This document shows positions 8,772 through 17,808 of a stretch of DNA of 64,000 bases, in pieces (positions within the stretch are counted from its first letter, which is position 1; the number at the start of each line of letters is the position of its first letter). The translations under genes and the position numbers were made by a program. The DNA lies in assembly GCA_020161435.1 (NCBI GenBank), contig JAIUNV010000008.1:62001-126000 (forward strand), written 5' to 3'. The notes below the pieces were generated by a model. It was given only the letters and a program-made list of their open reading frames with translations. It ran no database searches and had not been told where the DNA came from. The DNA comes from Bacteroidota bacterium. Its GTDB lineage: Bacteria > Bacteroidota > Bacteroidia > Chitinophagales > Chitinophagaceae.

Positions 8772-9533
8772 ATGACAACCGGCGAACGATTTGAACGACT
8801 CTTGCACATTATGGACGAACTACGGGAGCAATGCCCTTGGGATAAAAAGCAAACCATTGAAACCCTGCGGCCACTCACCATTGAAGAAATGTATGAACTG
8901 GCCGATGCTGTGGTGGAGCAAGACTGGAAAGGCATTCGGGAAGAAATTGGCGACCTGTTGCTACACATGGCTTTTTATGCCCGCATTGGCCGGGAGGAGC
9001 AGCAGTTTACTATGGATGAAGTGATTGATCAGATTTGCGAAAAGCTCATCAGCCGTCATCCGCATATTTATGGAGATGTACAAGTGGCCGATGAAGAAGA
9101 GGTAAAAGCCAATTGGGAAAAATTGAAATTGAAAGAAGGTAAAACTTCTGTGCTGGCGGGTGTGCCCAATGGATTGCCTGCCATGGTTAAGGCATGGCGC
9201 ATGCAGGAGAAAGCCCGCAAGATTGGGTTTGAGTGGGAGCACAAAGCCGATGTGTGGAAAAAAGTAGAAGAAGAAACTGCTGAGCTGAAAGAGGCAGAAA
9301 TATTGGGGGTGCAGGAAAAAGTGGAAGAAGAATTTGGCGACCTGCTGTTTAGTCTGGTAAATTATGCAAGGTTTTTGCAGGTAGATCCGGAGCTGGCACT
9401 GGAGCGTACCAACCGCAAATTCAAATCACGTTTTATGCAAATGGAAGTACTCGCCAAGGAGCGAAACTTGTCATTGGAAAACATGAGTTTGCAGGAAATG
9501 GATACCCTGTGGAATGAAATCAAAAAGCAGTAA
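8772..9533 (+). CDS. mazG: Nucleoside triphosphate pyrophosphohydrolase MazG
   Basis: Hydrolyses (d)NTPs to NMP and PPi; a house-cleaning enzyme linked to aberrant nucleotides and stringent-response control. At 253 residues it has two MazG units. The N-terminal one shows CPWDKKQT, EEMYELADAV and EEIGDLLLHMAFYARIG, with the acidic Mg-binding residues. The C-terminal one shows EEETAELKEAE and EEEFGDLLFSLVNYAR. The next gene starts only 9 bases after its stop on the same strand, so the two probably form an operon. Confidence 0.93.
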   Translation: MTTGERFERLLHIMDELREQCPWDKKQTIETLRPLTIEEMYELADAVVEQDWKGIREEIGDLLLHMAFYARIGREEQQFTMDEVIDQICEKLISRHPHIYGDVQVADEEEVKANWEKLKLKEGKTSVLAGVPNGLPAMVKAWRMQEKARKIGFEWEHKADVWKKVEEETAELKEAEILGVQEKVEEEFGDLLFSLVNYARFLQVDPELALERTNRKFKSRFMQMEVLAKERNLSLENMSLQEMDTLWNEIKKQ

Positions 9534-9542
9534 CCCAACACC

Positions 9543-12500
9543 TTGAAAAACAGACTTCAAACCGTATTTCCTTATTTACTGGTATTGCTGGCGGCCTGCT
9601 GGCTTTACTCGTTGTCTGTTATCATCGACCGGTATTGGTTGAAGTATGCCAGCTACGAATCGCTGACAGAAAACTTTCAGGAAAAGCTAAAAGACAAGGA
9701 AAAATCTTTCTTTGATTTTGTAAACGAAGAGCAGCAATTGCTGCAACAAATCAGTAGCGGAAAATATGCACTGTCGCAAACAAGCGTAATTGAAGAGCAG
9801 CCATTTTACTTGTTTTTATACAGAAGCAACCAGCTGAATGCAAGGCCGTTTTATTGGAGTACCAATCAGGTAGAGCCACCGCAATGGGTACCGCAGGTGG
9901 CAGAAACGGGCAAACTGCTGCGCTATGGCAACGGCTATTACGAAGTACTGCGCAAACGAGTGCAACTCGGCAATGAAGACATTGAAGTTATTGGCCTCAT
10001 TTTATTGTATAGGGAATACTTTATTGACAATGCCCGCTTGCACAAAGGTTTTCCGGGTTTTAAACCGATGGATGGTCGCTTGTTGTTTAGCACCACACCT
10101 ACCAATTATGTAATTGAGAATGTAAAGAACGAAGCACTATTTTATTTACAACCAGCCCTCAATGAACCACTGAAATATTTTTCGGTTGCCACTTTGTTGG
10201 TGCAGTTACTCACCATGGCTATTTTGATTATGATGGTGAGTCGAATTGCATCTGCCATCATTCAAAAAGGCCATGCACTGTGGGGCTTTTTATTTTTTGT
10301 GAGTTGTTTTGTGGGCTTGTGGTTTAGCATCCGGTTTGCAGGGGTGCCTATCAATCTTGATCAGTTTTCGTGGCTCGAAAAAAGTGAAACACTGTCGCTT
10401 CCGCCTGCTGGTCTGCTCGATTTGTTGCAGAACTCCTTGTTCGTTTTTTGGCTGGGCGTTTTTCTCACGTTGCAATCACAAAAAGTGGGGCAGTTGCTCA
10501 CCGGGTTGAATTACAAACTGAAAGCACTCATTGCAGTAATATTGGTAGCAGCAACAATTGCCATTCATTTTGCTGTGGTAGAAAAACTATGCTCATTGTA
10601 TTTGAGCAGTGCGGTTGCGTTTGATTTCAACAACTTCTTCAGCCTCGATTATACCACAGTGCTGGCGTTTCTGGTGTTGTTTCTGATGTTGTTGGCACAC
10701 CTCATGCTGGCCCGTTTTTTTGCACGTTCCTTACTCTTTATTACAGCGGGCAATATTCGTTTTGTATTGTTGGCGTTGCTTGCAGGCGGCTTACTCACTT
10801 TATCGGTAGGTTGGTTTTTACAGTTTAAAATCCAACTGTTGTTTTCCATGCTGTGGCTCATTGTGTTTGCATGGTTTATTTGCCGCTATCCAAAGCCTGC
10901 GTTTCCACTATCAACAGTGCGTATCGTTTCGTGGTTATTTATTTACTCGTTATCAGTAGGAGGCCTGCTGAGCAACTTATCGGCTGAGCGGTTGCGCAAC
11001 CGGTTGGGAGATATTGGCAAAACATTACTCATGCAAAACGACGAAACGAGTGACTATCTGGTTCGTTTTGCATCGGGTGGTATTCGGCGCCTCGATTGGA
11101 ATGCAATCATTGAACAGTGTAAAGATTCCGCTAGTAGTGCCAGCATCCGCGATTCGCTGACGAAGAAATATTTCAGCGGGTATCTGCAAAAATTTGATAC
11201 CCGTTTTTACTTTTTTGATGCGGCGCGGCAGCCGGTCAATAATCCAGGCAAGGAGTCTTATGAGTCGTTGCTTACATTGTTTCAAAACAATAAGAAAGAA
11301 GAAGGCTACCCATGGGTGGCTTCCTTTGAAGAAGCTTTCGACAGGTTTGGTTATATCATGACGTTTGAAGTAACCTCGGCCAACAGTACCGAAAATACCG
11401 GACATGTATTTGTGGTAACCCGTTCGGAAGTGATGCGCAATGCCATGCTGGCACCTGAGCTTTTTCGGCAGATACAAGATTTTGCGGTGGATTTGCCACC
11501 GGGCTTCAGTTATGCATGGTACAAAAACAATCAGCTGATTGATCAGTATCGTAATTATCCTTTTCCATCTGTATTGCCTGCAAAAGGGCCGCAACATCAA
11601 TCGGTTTGGTTGCAGGAAAAAACAGATGCCTACGAAACATGGATGAATGCAGGCACCAATTCAATACTTGCAGTAGCCGGTCAGCGCAATGTATGGATTG
11701 GTTTGGTATCGCTGGTGGCGTACATGTTTGGTGCTTTTCTTGTTCTCTTTATGTTGCTACGGGCTGTAGGAGGTTTTTTGCAAAACAAAGTTTTTTTTGT
11801 GCAGGTGTTTCGGCCGGTTGTGCTCACCATACAAGCACAAATCCGCTTAACAATTATTGCTATTCTTGGTTTGTCATTCATCATCGTTGCCTATATCACT
11901 ATTAGTTTTTTCATTAACCAGTATACCAAAACAAACGAAGAACGATTGGCCAAAAGTGCAGCCTCTGTGTCGGCAGAGTTGGCACAGCAATTGCCCGGCG
12001 ATATGCTGAATTATGATCCTGCAGGTCAGCAAAACGTAGTAGCCGCACCGTTGCAGCAAATAAGTGAAAACCTTGATGTAGATGTGAGTTTGTACAATGC
12101 GGCAGGAGTGCTCATTGCCAGCACACAAAATGTATTGTTTGTAAAAGAGGTAATTAGTGAACGAATGAATCCAAGGGTGTATTATCAGCTTACCCGTGGG
12201 CAAGTGCACCGGCATTTGGAAAATGAAACCATTGGTAATCTTGAGTATAGCAGTATTTATCAACCGGTACGTAATTCGTTTGGTGGGTTGATGGGCTATT
12301 TGCAAATACCATATTTCGCTACGCAAAATGAATTGAAACAAGAGATATCCAACTTCGTTGTTATCCTCATCAACATCATTGCATTTGTGTTTTTAATATC
12401 TGGTGGTTTGGCATTGTTAATTAGTGGTAGCATCACCCGTTCGTTTGCCATTATTGCCGACAGAATGAATCAGATCAGGCTCTCAGAAAAAAACGAACGC

Positions 12501-13280
12501 ATTGAATGGAGTGGTAAAAATGAAATTGGTACACTGGTAGAGCAGTACAATAAAATGGTGGATCAGCTGGAGTCGAGTGCTGCCAGGCTTGCGCAAAATG
12601 AAAGGGAACTGGCCTGGCGGGAAATGGCCCGGCAGGTGGCGCATGAAATCAAGAATCCACTAACACCCATGAAGCTGAGCCTGCAGTTTTTGCAAAAAGC
12701 CATCAAAGAAAAAAGCGCCGATGTACCACAGATTTCTGAACGGGTGGCTACCAACCTGGTGAGCCAGATTGATCATCTTGCGAAAATTGCCTTCGAGTTT
12801 TCGCAGTTTGCCAATATTGGTCAGGTAAAAGCTACCGAGTTTGATTTGCATGCTGTGCTGAAGGATTTGGTGATGCTTTACGAAATTCAGGATAACCTTT
12901 CTATTACCTGGGAGCCTATTGAATTGCCTGTGGTAATTAATGCCGATAAAACACAAATGAACCGCTTGTTTACCAACTTGCTGCAAAATGCATCTGAGTC
13001 GGCGGGTGGTAATTATGCCGTACATGTGAGCATTACAGAATCACTACGCGGAGATAAAATATTACTGGAGGTAGCTGATAATGGTCCGGGTATTGCAGCT
13101 GAAGTACAGGCCCGTATGTTTATGCCCAACTTTACTACCAAAAGTAGCGGCACAGGTTTGGGGCTGGCCATTTGCAAAGCCATTGTAGAAAAAGCCGGTG
13201 GCAATATTTGGTTCAAAACCAAATACCAACCTGATGGTACAGGAACGGCATTTTATGTTGAACTTCCTTTAGCCGGCTAA
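9543..13280 (+). CDS. NtrY-like membrane sensor histidine kinase
   Basis: A 1245-residue sensor kinase. The N-terminus has one membrane helix (~10-27) and an extracytoplasmic loop, then a cluster of hydrophobic helices between about 210 and 480. A second large extracytoplasmic region is followed by another helix at ~755 and one at ~935-960. Then come HAMP, a HisKA dimerisation helix with phospho-acceptor His1034 (MARQVAHEIKNPLTPMKLSL) and an ATPase domain (NLLQNASES, DNGPGIA, GTGLGLAICKAI). The HEIKNPLTP box is typical of NtrY-type kinases. Translation appears to start at TTG 9543. No response regulator is adjacent, so the partner and signal are unknown. The last 12 bases overlap the end of polX on the other strand. 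Confidence 0.85.
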   Translation: MKNRLQTVFPYLLVLLAACWLYSLSVIIDRYWLKYASYESLTENFQEKLKDKEKSFFDFVNEEQQLLQQISSGKYALSQTSVIEEQPFYLFLYRSNQLNARPFYWSTNQVEPPQWVPQVAETGKLLRYGNGYYEVLRKRVQLGNEDIEVIGLILLYREYFIDNARLHKGFPGFKPMDGRLLFSTTPTNYVIENVKNEALFYLQPALNEPLKYFSVATLLVQLLTMAILIMMVSRIASAIIQKGHALWGFLFFVSCFVGLWFSIRFAGVPINLDQFSWLEKSETLSLPPAGLLDLLQNSLFVFWLGVFLTLQSQKVGQLLTGLNYKLKALIAVILVAATIAIHFAVVEKLCSLYLSSAVAFDFNNFFSLDYTTVLAFLVLFLMLLAHLMLARFFARSLLFITAGNIRFVLLALLAGGLLTLSVGWFLQFKIQLLFSMLWLIVFAWFICRYPKPAFPLSTVRIVSWLFIYSLSVGGLLSNLSAERLRNRLGDIGKTLLMQNDETSDYLVRFASGGIRRLDWNAIIEQCKDSASSASIRDSLTKKYFSGYLQKFDTRFYFFDAARQPVNNPGKESYESLLTLFQNNKKEEGYPWVASFEEAFDRFGYIMTFEVTSANSTENTGHVFVVTRSEVMRNAMLAPELFRQIQDFAVDLPPGFSYAWYKNNQLIDQYRNYPFPSVLPAKGPQHQSVWLQEKTDAYETWMNAGTNSILAVAGQRNVWIGLVSLVAYMFGAFLVLFMLLRAVGGFLQNKVFFVQVFRPVVLTIQAQIRLTIIAILGLSFIIVAYITISFFINQYTKTNEERLAKSAASVSAELAQQLPGDMLNYDPAGQQNVVAAPLQQISENLDVDVSLYNAAGVLIASTQNVLFVKEVISERMNPRVYYQLTRGQVHRHLENETIGNLEYSSIYQPVRNSFGGLMGYLQIPYFATQNELKQEISNFVVILINIIAFVFLISGGLALLISGSITRSFAIIADRMNQIRLSEKNERIEWSGKNEIGTLVEQYNKMVDQLESSAARLAQNERELAWREMARQVAHEIKNPLTPMKLSLQFLQKAIKEKSADVPQISERVATNLVSQIDHLAKIAFEFSQFANIGQVKATEFDLHAVLKDLVMLYEIQDNLSITWEPIELPVVINADKTQMNRLFTNLLQNASESAGGNYAVHVSITESLRGDKILLEVADNGPGIAAEVQARMFMPNFTTKSSGTGLGLAICKAIVEKAGGNIWFKTKYQPDGTGTAFYVELPLAG

Positions 13281-14948
13281 TGTTTTCGCTGCTTTATTTT
13301 GCTCCAAAAATTCTTCAAATGCCTGCAGAGAGAAGCTGCTCAGGTTTTGCTGTTTGCGCAGCATCCCTTTTTGCGCAGCCAATACGCCATACCGTGTGTC
13401 GGCAAAGCCTTCTACGGCATGCGCATCGGGGTTGATGGAAATGAGTATGCCTTTGTTGACAGCCTTTGGAATCCAGCGCCAGTCAATATCCAGCCGGCGG
13501 GGGTGGGCGTTCAGTTCGATGCACACATGGTGTTTGGCACAGGCTTCTATGAGGGCGTCGTAGTTTACAGGATAGCCTGCCCGGCTGAGCAACAATCGGC
13601 CCGTCATATGTCCGAGAACGGTAACTGCAGGATGTGCAATGGCCGTTAGTAACCGCTGCATGGCCTTTTCTTCAGTCATCTTCAGGTTGCTGTGTACAGA
13701 TGCAATTACCAAATCGAAACTGTTGAGCACTGCGTCGCTGTAATCAAGAGAGCCATCGTTGAGGATGTCGCATTCAATGCTCTTGAAAATTTTGAACGGT
13801 GCCAGTTGCTTATTAAGTAAGTCAATTTCTGCATGCTGTTGAAGAATACGTTCTTCACTCAAACCGTTGGCATAACCGGCCGATTTGCTGTGATCGCTGA
13901 TCACCAGGTATTCGAGGCCTTGTGCTTTAGCGGATTCAGCCATCTCCCGAATGCTGTTGCTGCCATCGCTCCACACACTATGCGAGTGAATGATGCCTTT
14001 AATGTCCTGTGGTTGTATGAGTTCAGCACTTATATTTCCTGCAGCATCTATTACATCTTGAGGTAAATCACGAAAGGCTGGCAATATGTAGGGCTGTTGA
14101 GCCGCAGTAAACAAATCTTCTTCTGAGGCAAAGGCTGTTGTTGTGAGTGATGCTATAATGCTGTTGCAAAATGCATCAGGCCCTGTGGTAGTTAATAGTG
14201 CATGTCCCCAAGTTTCGGAGCTGGTGGTATGAATAAACAGTTGAGGCCCGTTGTTGATTTGATAGCACAAGCCGTTGGGTAGTTCTTCTGTCAAGGTTAA
14301 TGCATCTAGTGGTTGTAACAATGGCATTACAGCTGTTGCATCGGCAGTAGTAAGCAGGTCAATGCTATCGACTGTTTCCATTTGTCTGCGAATACTTCCT
14401 GTAATTACAGTCTTATGAGTTGGCAGCTGTATCTGTAGCAATTGCAAAAACTGTTGCGCTATTTCTTCTGCTTGTTGAAATAAAAACCATCCTTGTTGAT
14501 TGAGGTAAAAACGAATGGCGTCTGCAACATTGTTTTGCGTTTTTTCGCCAAATCCTTTATACAGCGTTAATCTGTTTTCGTTGCAGGCATATTCCAATTC
14601 ACCAATTGTTTCGATGCCCATTTCTTTCCATACAGTATGAATTTTTTTGGGACCTAAACCTTTTATGCTGAGCATTTCAATCACACCTGGCGGTGTGTTG
14701 GCAATGTATTCGTTGAGGATACTCAGAGAGCCTGTTTGTAATAGCTCTGCAATTTTTTGAGCAGTAGCCGCACCAATTCCTTTTTGTGCAGCGATGCTTG
14801 CCGCATCCATATCGGCCAGTTGTAGGGGCAGCTTTTCTATCTGAAAAGCCGCATTGGCGTAGGTTTTCGTTTTAAAACTATTCTCGCCGTGTATGTCCAT
14901 TATTTTGGCTAGCAGTGCAAATGCGTCGGCTATCTGATAATTATCCAT
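13269..14948 (-). CDS. polX: PolX-type DNA polymerase/PHP exonuclease with an altered polymerase motif
   Basis: Family X polymerase with a C-terminal PHP phosphoesterase, implicated in base-excision repair. It has helix-hairpin-helix repeats (IEKLPLQLADMD..KGIGAATAQKIAELL and SIKGLGPKKI), a polymerase-beta-like core and a PHP domain from about 325. The PHP domain carries metal ligands in HSHSVWSDG, ISDHSKSAG, IECDIL, SVHSNLK, GHMTGR and NPDAHA. The catalytic motif, normally GS.RR..ETVGDIDIL, here reads GSIRRQMETVDSIDLL. The first Asp of the D.D pair is Ser195; Asp194 and Asp197 are present. Polymerase activity may be reduced while exonuclease is kept. The start at 14948 is preferred: an upstream in-frame codon adds only 11 unconserved residues. 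Confidence 0.88.
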   Translation of the reverse strand: MDNYQIADAFALLAKIMDIHGENSFKTKTYANAAFQIEKLPLQLADMDAASIAAQKGIGAATAQKIAELLQTGSLSILNEYIANTPPGVIEMLSIKGLGPKKIHTVWKEMGIETIGELEYACNENRLTLYKGFGEKTQNNVADAIRFYLNQQGWFLFQQAEEIAQQFLQLLQIQLPTHKTVITGSIRRQMETVDSIDLLTTADATAVMPLLQPLDALTLTEELPNGLCYQINNGPQLFIHTTSSETWGHALLTTTGPDAFCNSIIASLTTTAFASEEDLFTAAQQPYILPAFRDLPQDVIDAAGNISAELIQPQDIKGIIHSHSVWSDGSNSIREMAESAKAQGLEYLVISDHSKSAGYANGLSEERILQQHAEIDLLNKQLAPFKIFKSIECDILNDGSLDYSDAVLNSFDLVIASVHSNLKMTEEKAMQRLLTAIAHPAVTVLGHMTGRLLLSRAGYPVNYDALIEACAKHHVCIELNAHPRRLDIDWRWIPKAVNKGILISINPDAHAVEGFADTRYGVLAAQKGMLRKQQNLSSFSLQAFEEFLEQNKAAKTLAG

Positions 14949-14980
14949 GGCGTAAAGATGAAGAATGATGACGGATAGCA

Positions 14981-15015
14981 AATAAAAAAAAGTCCTGCAG
15001 GTGTTGCAGGACTTT
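14981..15015 (-). terminator. Terminator of the histone-like gene
   Basis: An 11-bp stem (AAAGTCCTGCA 14989-14999, TGCAGGACTTT 15005-15015) followed on the minus strand by a T-rich run, immediately downstream of the lysine/alanine-rich gene. Confidence 0.88.
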
Positions 15016-15038
15016 GTACGTACAATAACGTAGAAGAA

Positions 15039-15314
15039 TTACTTCTTAGCGGCTTTTTTAGGAGCGGCTTTCTTAGCAGCTTTTTTAGGAGCAGCTTTCT
15101 TAGCAGCTTTCTTTGGAGCAGCAGCTTTTTTAGCAGCAGCCTTCTTTGGAGCAGCGGCTTTCTTTGCAGCGGCTTTTTTAGGAGCAGCTTTCTTAGCAGC
15201 TTTTTTAGGAGCGGCTTTTTTAGCGGCAGCCTTTTTAGGAGCAGCTTTCTTTACGGCTTTCTTAGCAGCTTTTTTTGGAGCAGCTTTCTTTACAGCTTTT
15301 TTAGCAGTTGCCAT
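15039..15314 (-). CDS. Histone H1-like lysine/alanine/proline-rich DNA-binding protein
   Basis: A 91-residue, extremely basic, low-complexity protein made almost wholly of KKAAPKKAAKK and KKAAAPKKAAAKK units after MATAKKAVKKAAPKK. This composition matches the C-terminal tail of histone H1 and bacterial H1-like proteins. It would bind DNA electrostatically and act in nucleoid compaction. I chose the ATG at 15314 because the 26 in-frame residues before it do not resemble the repeat and run into the promoter region. Near-identical codon blocks make the DNA itself repetitive, so copy number may vary between strains. It has its own promoter-like upstream region and a strong terminator. Confidence 0.85.
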   Translation of the reverse strand: MATAKKAVKKAAPKKAAKKAVKKAAPKKAAAKKAAPKKAAKKAAPKKAAAKKAAAPKKAAAKKAAAPKKAAKKAAPKKAAKKAAPKKAAKK

Positions 15315-15349
15315 GTTTTTCAATTTAATGGTTAGTAAATAATGCTTAG

Positions 15350-15379
15350 TAAAAATAACGACATTTTTTTTTCTCCAAA
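15350..15379 (-). promoter_or_regulatory. Candidate promoter of the histone-like gene
   Basis: On the minus strand TTTG (15376-15379) is separated by 18 nt from TATTTTTA (15350-15357), one base away from the Bacteroidota -7 consensus TAnnTTTG. The box ends 35 bases before the ATG. Confidence 0.4.
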
Positions 15380-15408
15380 TGTTTTTATTCACTCGATATC
15401 CACCAAAT

Positions 15409-15440
15409 AAAAAAGATGGTGCATAACACCATCTTTTTTT
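15409..15440 (-). terminator. Terminator after rpmA
   Basis: A 13-bp stem AAAAAAGATGGTG (15409-15421) / CACCATCTTTTTT (15427-15439) with a 5-nt loop and A/T tails on both sides, just downstream of rpmA. Confidence 0.88.
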
Positions 15441-15470
15441 ATCAAAAACCTATAAGGTAAAATGATAATC

Positions 15471-15725
15471 TTAGGCTGTAAGAACAGAAATGAATGTTCT
15501 GTTTTCTTTTCCTTTCTTGAATTCTACAATACCATCAGCAATTGCATAAATGGTAAAGTCTTTACCAACGCTTACGTTTTTACCGGGATGGTAAACAGTG
15601 CCACGTTGACGAACAATGATGTTGCCAGAGATTGCAGGCTGACCACCATATATTTTTACACCGAGGCGTTTGCTTTGTGAGTCGCGGCCGTTTTTTACTG
15701 AGCCTTCCCCTTTCTTATGTGCCAT
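15471..15725 (-). CDS. rpmA: 50S ribosomal protein bL27
   Basis: Large-subunit ribosomal protein near the peptidyl-transferase centre. 84 residues, with the family start [16 protein letters not shown], the [17 protein letters not shown] block and [17 protein letters not shown]. The N-terminus begins directly with the mature A-H-K-K sequence, so no Firmicutes-type cleavable extension is present. It lies 45 bases downstream of rplU in the usual rplU-rpmA operon. Confidence 0.97.
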   Translation of the reverse strand: MAHKKGEGSVKNGRDSQSKRLGVKIYGGQPAISGNIIVRQRGTVYHPGKNVSVGKDFTIYAIADGIVEFKKGKENRTFISVLTA

Positions 15726-15770
15726 ATCAGGTTGTGTTTTTAAAGTTGATACAAAAGAGATTGCCTGCTA

Positions 15771-16076
15771 TTAAGCAATGCTTTCAATTTTAATTTGAGT
15801 GTAATGAGTACGGTGACCGTGCTTTTTACGGAAGCCCTTTCTGCGTTTCATCTTAAAGGCAATCACTTTGTCACCCTGTACCAAAGCGTTTACAATTTCA
15901 GCTTTCACAGTTGATTTAACTGATGCACCAGCTTCAATTGTTCCATCGCGGTCTACCAGCAATACTTCACTCAGCTCCACCTTGTCTCCGGCGTTTCCTT
16001 CCAGATGGGGAACGTACAGGTTTTGACCTTCCTGCACCTTAAATTGCTGACCGGCTATTTTTACAACTGCGAACAT
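15771..16076 (-). CDS. rplU: 50S ribosomal protein bL21
   Basis: Large-subunit ribosomal protein that binds 23S rRNA. 101 residues from MFAVVKIAGQQFKVQEG to HYTQIKIESIA, with the conserved GDKVIAFKMKRRKGFRKKHGHR block. I chose the ATG at 16076; an in-frame GTG two codons upstream is less likely. It is the first gene of the rplU-rpmA operon and has a good upstream promoter match. Confidence 0.96.
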   Translation of the reverse strand: MFAVVKIAGQQFKVQEGQNLYVPHLEGNAGDKVELSEVLLVDRDGTIEAGASVKSTVKAEIVNALVQGDKVIAFKMKRRKGFRKKHGHRTHYTQIKIESIA

Positions 16077-16098
16077 AATCACTCAAAATTTAGGGACG

Positions 16099-16134
16099 CA
16101 AAAGTAGGGTTTTTGCTTACAACTACAACAAAAA
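16099..16134 (-). promoter_or_regulatory. Bacteroidota-type promoter of rplU-rpmA
   Basis: On the minus strand TTTTTG (16129-16134) and TACTTTTG (16099-16106), a full match to the -7 consensus TAnnTTTG, are 22 nt apart. The box ends 22 bases before the rplU ATG, giving a short leader. Confidence 0.55.
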
Positions 16135-16263
16135 TTTTATAAAAAACCCAGAAATTCTACCTGCTATGTGCCGTAATTTGCCCGGATTATTACTTCCAAG
16201 CGGGTAGTAGAGCTAGCGTTGCTGCAAATGTAACGCCGCTGTAGCACCCAAAAATGAGCATAC

Positions 16264-17757
16264 ATGAACCTGAAGTCGCTGCTTGCCCGGCCCTTTGCTG
16301 GCTATATTAATAAACAAATTGCCCGTTCCAGAGAGAATGCCGTTGCAGATCAGGAACGAATTTTGAAAGAACTGCTGGCCGTGCTGCGCAATACCGAATT
16401 TGGCAAGGAGCACCATGCCGCTGACATTGCACAAATACAGGAGTTTCGACAGGCTGTTCCCATTCGTGATTACGAGGCACTCAAGCCTTACATCCAACGC
16501 ATTAAAGACGGCAAACACAATGTTCTTTGGAAAGGCCGACCCATTTATTTTGCCAAAACGAGTGGCACCACCAGCGGCACCAAGTACATTCCCATCACCA
16601 AAGATTCTATTCCCAACCACATAAATACCGCTCGAAATGCACTCTTGAGCTACATGTCCGAAACCGGCAATTATGCATTTGCCGGCGGCAAAATGATTTT
16701 TTTGAGCGGCAGCCCCGTATTGGAAAGGGTGGGCGATGTGCCAACCGGCCGCTTAAGTGGCATTGTAAACCACCATGTACCTAAGTACCTGCGTACCAAC
16801 CAACTGCCCAGCTACGAAACTAATTGCATAGAAGACTGGGAAACCAAACTCGATAAGATAGTAGCGGAAACCATACTGCAAAACATGACCCTCATTAGCG
16901 GAATACCACCGTGGATGCAGATGTACTTCGACAGGTTGATTGAAAAAAGCGGCAAACCAGTTGGCGAATTGTTTCCGAACCTGAGCGTATTGGTGCAGGG
17001 TGGTGTAAATTTTGAACCTTACAAGTCTAAACTCTTTGCCTCTGTAGGTCGCCCTGTTGATACTATCGAACTTTTTCCGGCAAGTGAAGGTTTTTTTGCT
17101 TATCAGGATAGCCAGCAGCACGAAGGCCTGTTGCTCAATACCAATAGTGGCATCTATTTTGAATTTGTGCCCGCTGCAGAAATATTCAACGAGCATCCTA
17201 CCCGTTTATCCTTGTCGGAAGTGAAGCTGGGAGAGCAGTATGCCCTCATCATCAACAGCAACGCAGGTTTGTGGAGCTACAACATTGGCGATACCATTCG
17301 TTTTGTGTCGCTCAATCCATACCGCATTGTGGTTACGGGCCGTACCAAACATTTTATCAGTGCCTTTGGCGAACACGTAATAGGCGAAGAAGTAGAAGCT
17401 GCAATGCTGCAAGCCTGCCAGCGGCACAATGCCAGTGTGGTGGAGTTTACCGTGGCGCCGTACATTGCCACCGGCGAAGGCAAAAGCTACCACGAATGGT
17501 TTGTAGAGTTTGAAAAACACCCCGACAACAAGGCCGCATTTGTGCAGGATTTGGACAATGCCCTCCGGCAAAAAAACGTTTACTATGACGACCTGATTGC
17601 AGGCAATATTTTGCAACCCCTCCAATTGCAACAACTGCAACCACAGGGTTTTGTACAATACATGAAATCAATAGGAAAGCTTGGCGGACAAAACAAAGTG
17701 CCCCGGTTGAGCAACGACCGGAAACTGGCCGATGGGCTGATGACTTTTGTACAATAA
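16264..17757 (+). CDS. GH3 auxin-responsive-promoter family protein (acyl-adenylate-forming)
   Basis: A 497-residue protein of the GH3 fold, in the ANL adenylating superfamily. Plant members conjugate amino acids to jasmonate or auxin; the bacterial substrates are mostly unknown. Visible motifs are the ATP-binding loop AKTSGTTSGTKYIPIT (residues ~98-113), FPASEGFFAYQD and the hinge region VVTGRTKHFISAFGEHV followed by GEEVEAAM. Length and ends fit full-length bacterial homologues. It lies 51 bases upstream of dxr on the same strand, so co-transcription is likely, but I see no biochemical link. Confidence 0.88.
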   Translation: MNLKSLLARPFAGYINKQIARSRENAVADQERILKELLAVLRNTEFGKEHHAADIAQIQEFRQAVPIRDYEALKPYIQRIKDGKHNVLWKGRPIYFAKTSGTTSGTKYIPITKDSIPNHINTARNALLSYMSETGNYAFAGGKMIFLSGSPVLERVGDVPTGRLSGIVNHHVPKYLRTNQLPSYETNCIEDWETKLDKIVAETILQNMTLISGIPPWMQMYFDRLIEKSGKPVGELFPNLSVLVQGGVNFEPYKSKLFASVGRPVDTIELFPASEGFFAYQDSQQHEGLLLNTNSGIYFEFVPAAEIFNEHPTRLSLSEVKLGEQYALIINSNAGLWSYNIGDTIRFVSLNPYRIVVTGRTKHFISAFGEHVIGEEVEAAMLQACQRHNASVVEFTVAPYIATGEGKSYHEWFVEFEKHPDNKAAFVQDLDNALRQKNVYYDDLIAGNILQPLQLQQLQPQGFVQYMKSIGKLGGQNKVPRLSNDRKLADGLMTFVQ

Positions 17758-17808
17758 TTTTACCAGACAAGGGCAATGCGTTTGCCCGAATTGAATACAA
17801 CAAACAAC

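Noticed and set aside
15039-15314. Tandem repeat or satellite DNA
   Set aside because: The repeat structure is explained by the lysine/alanine/proline-rich coding sequence.
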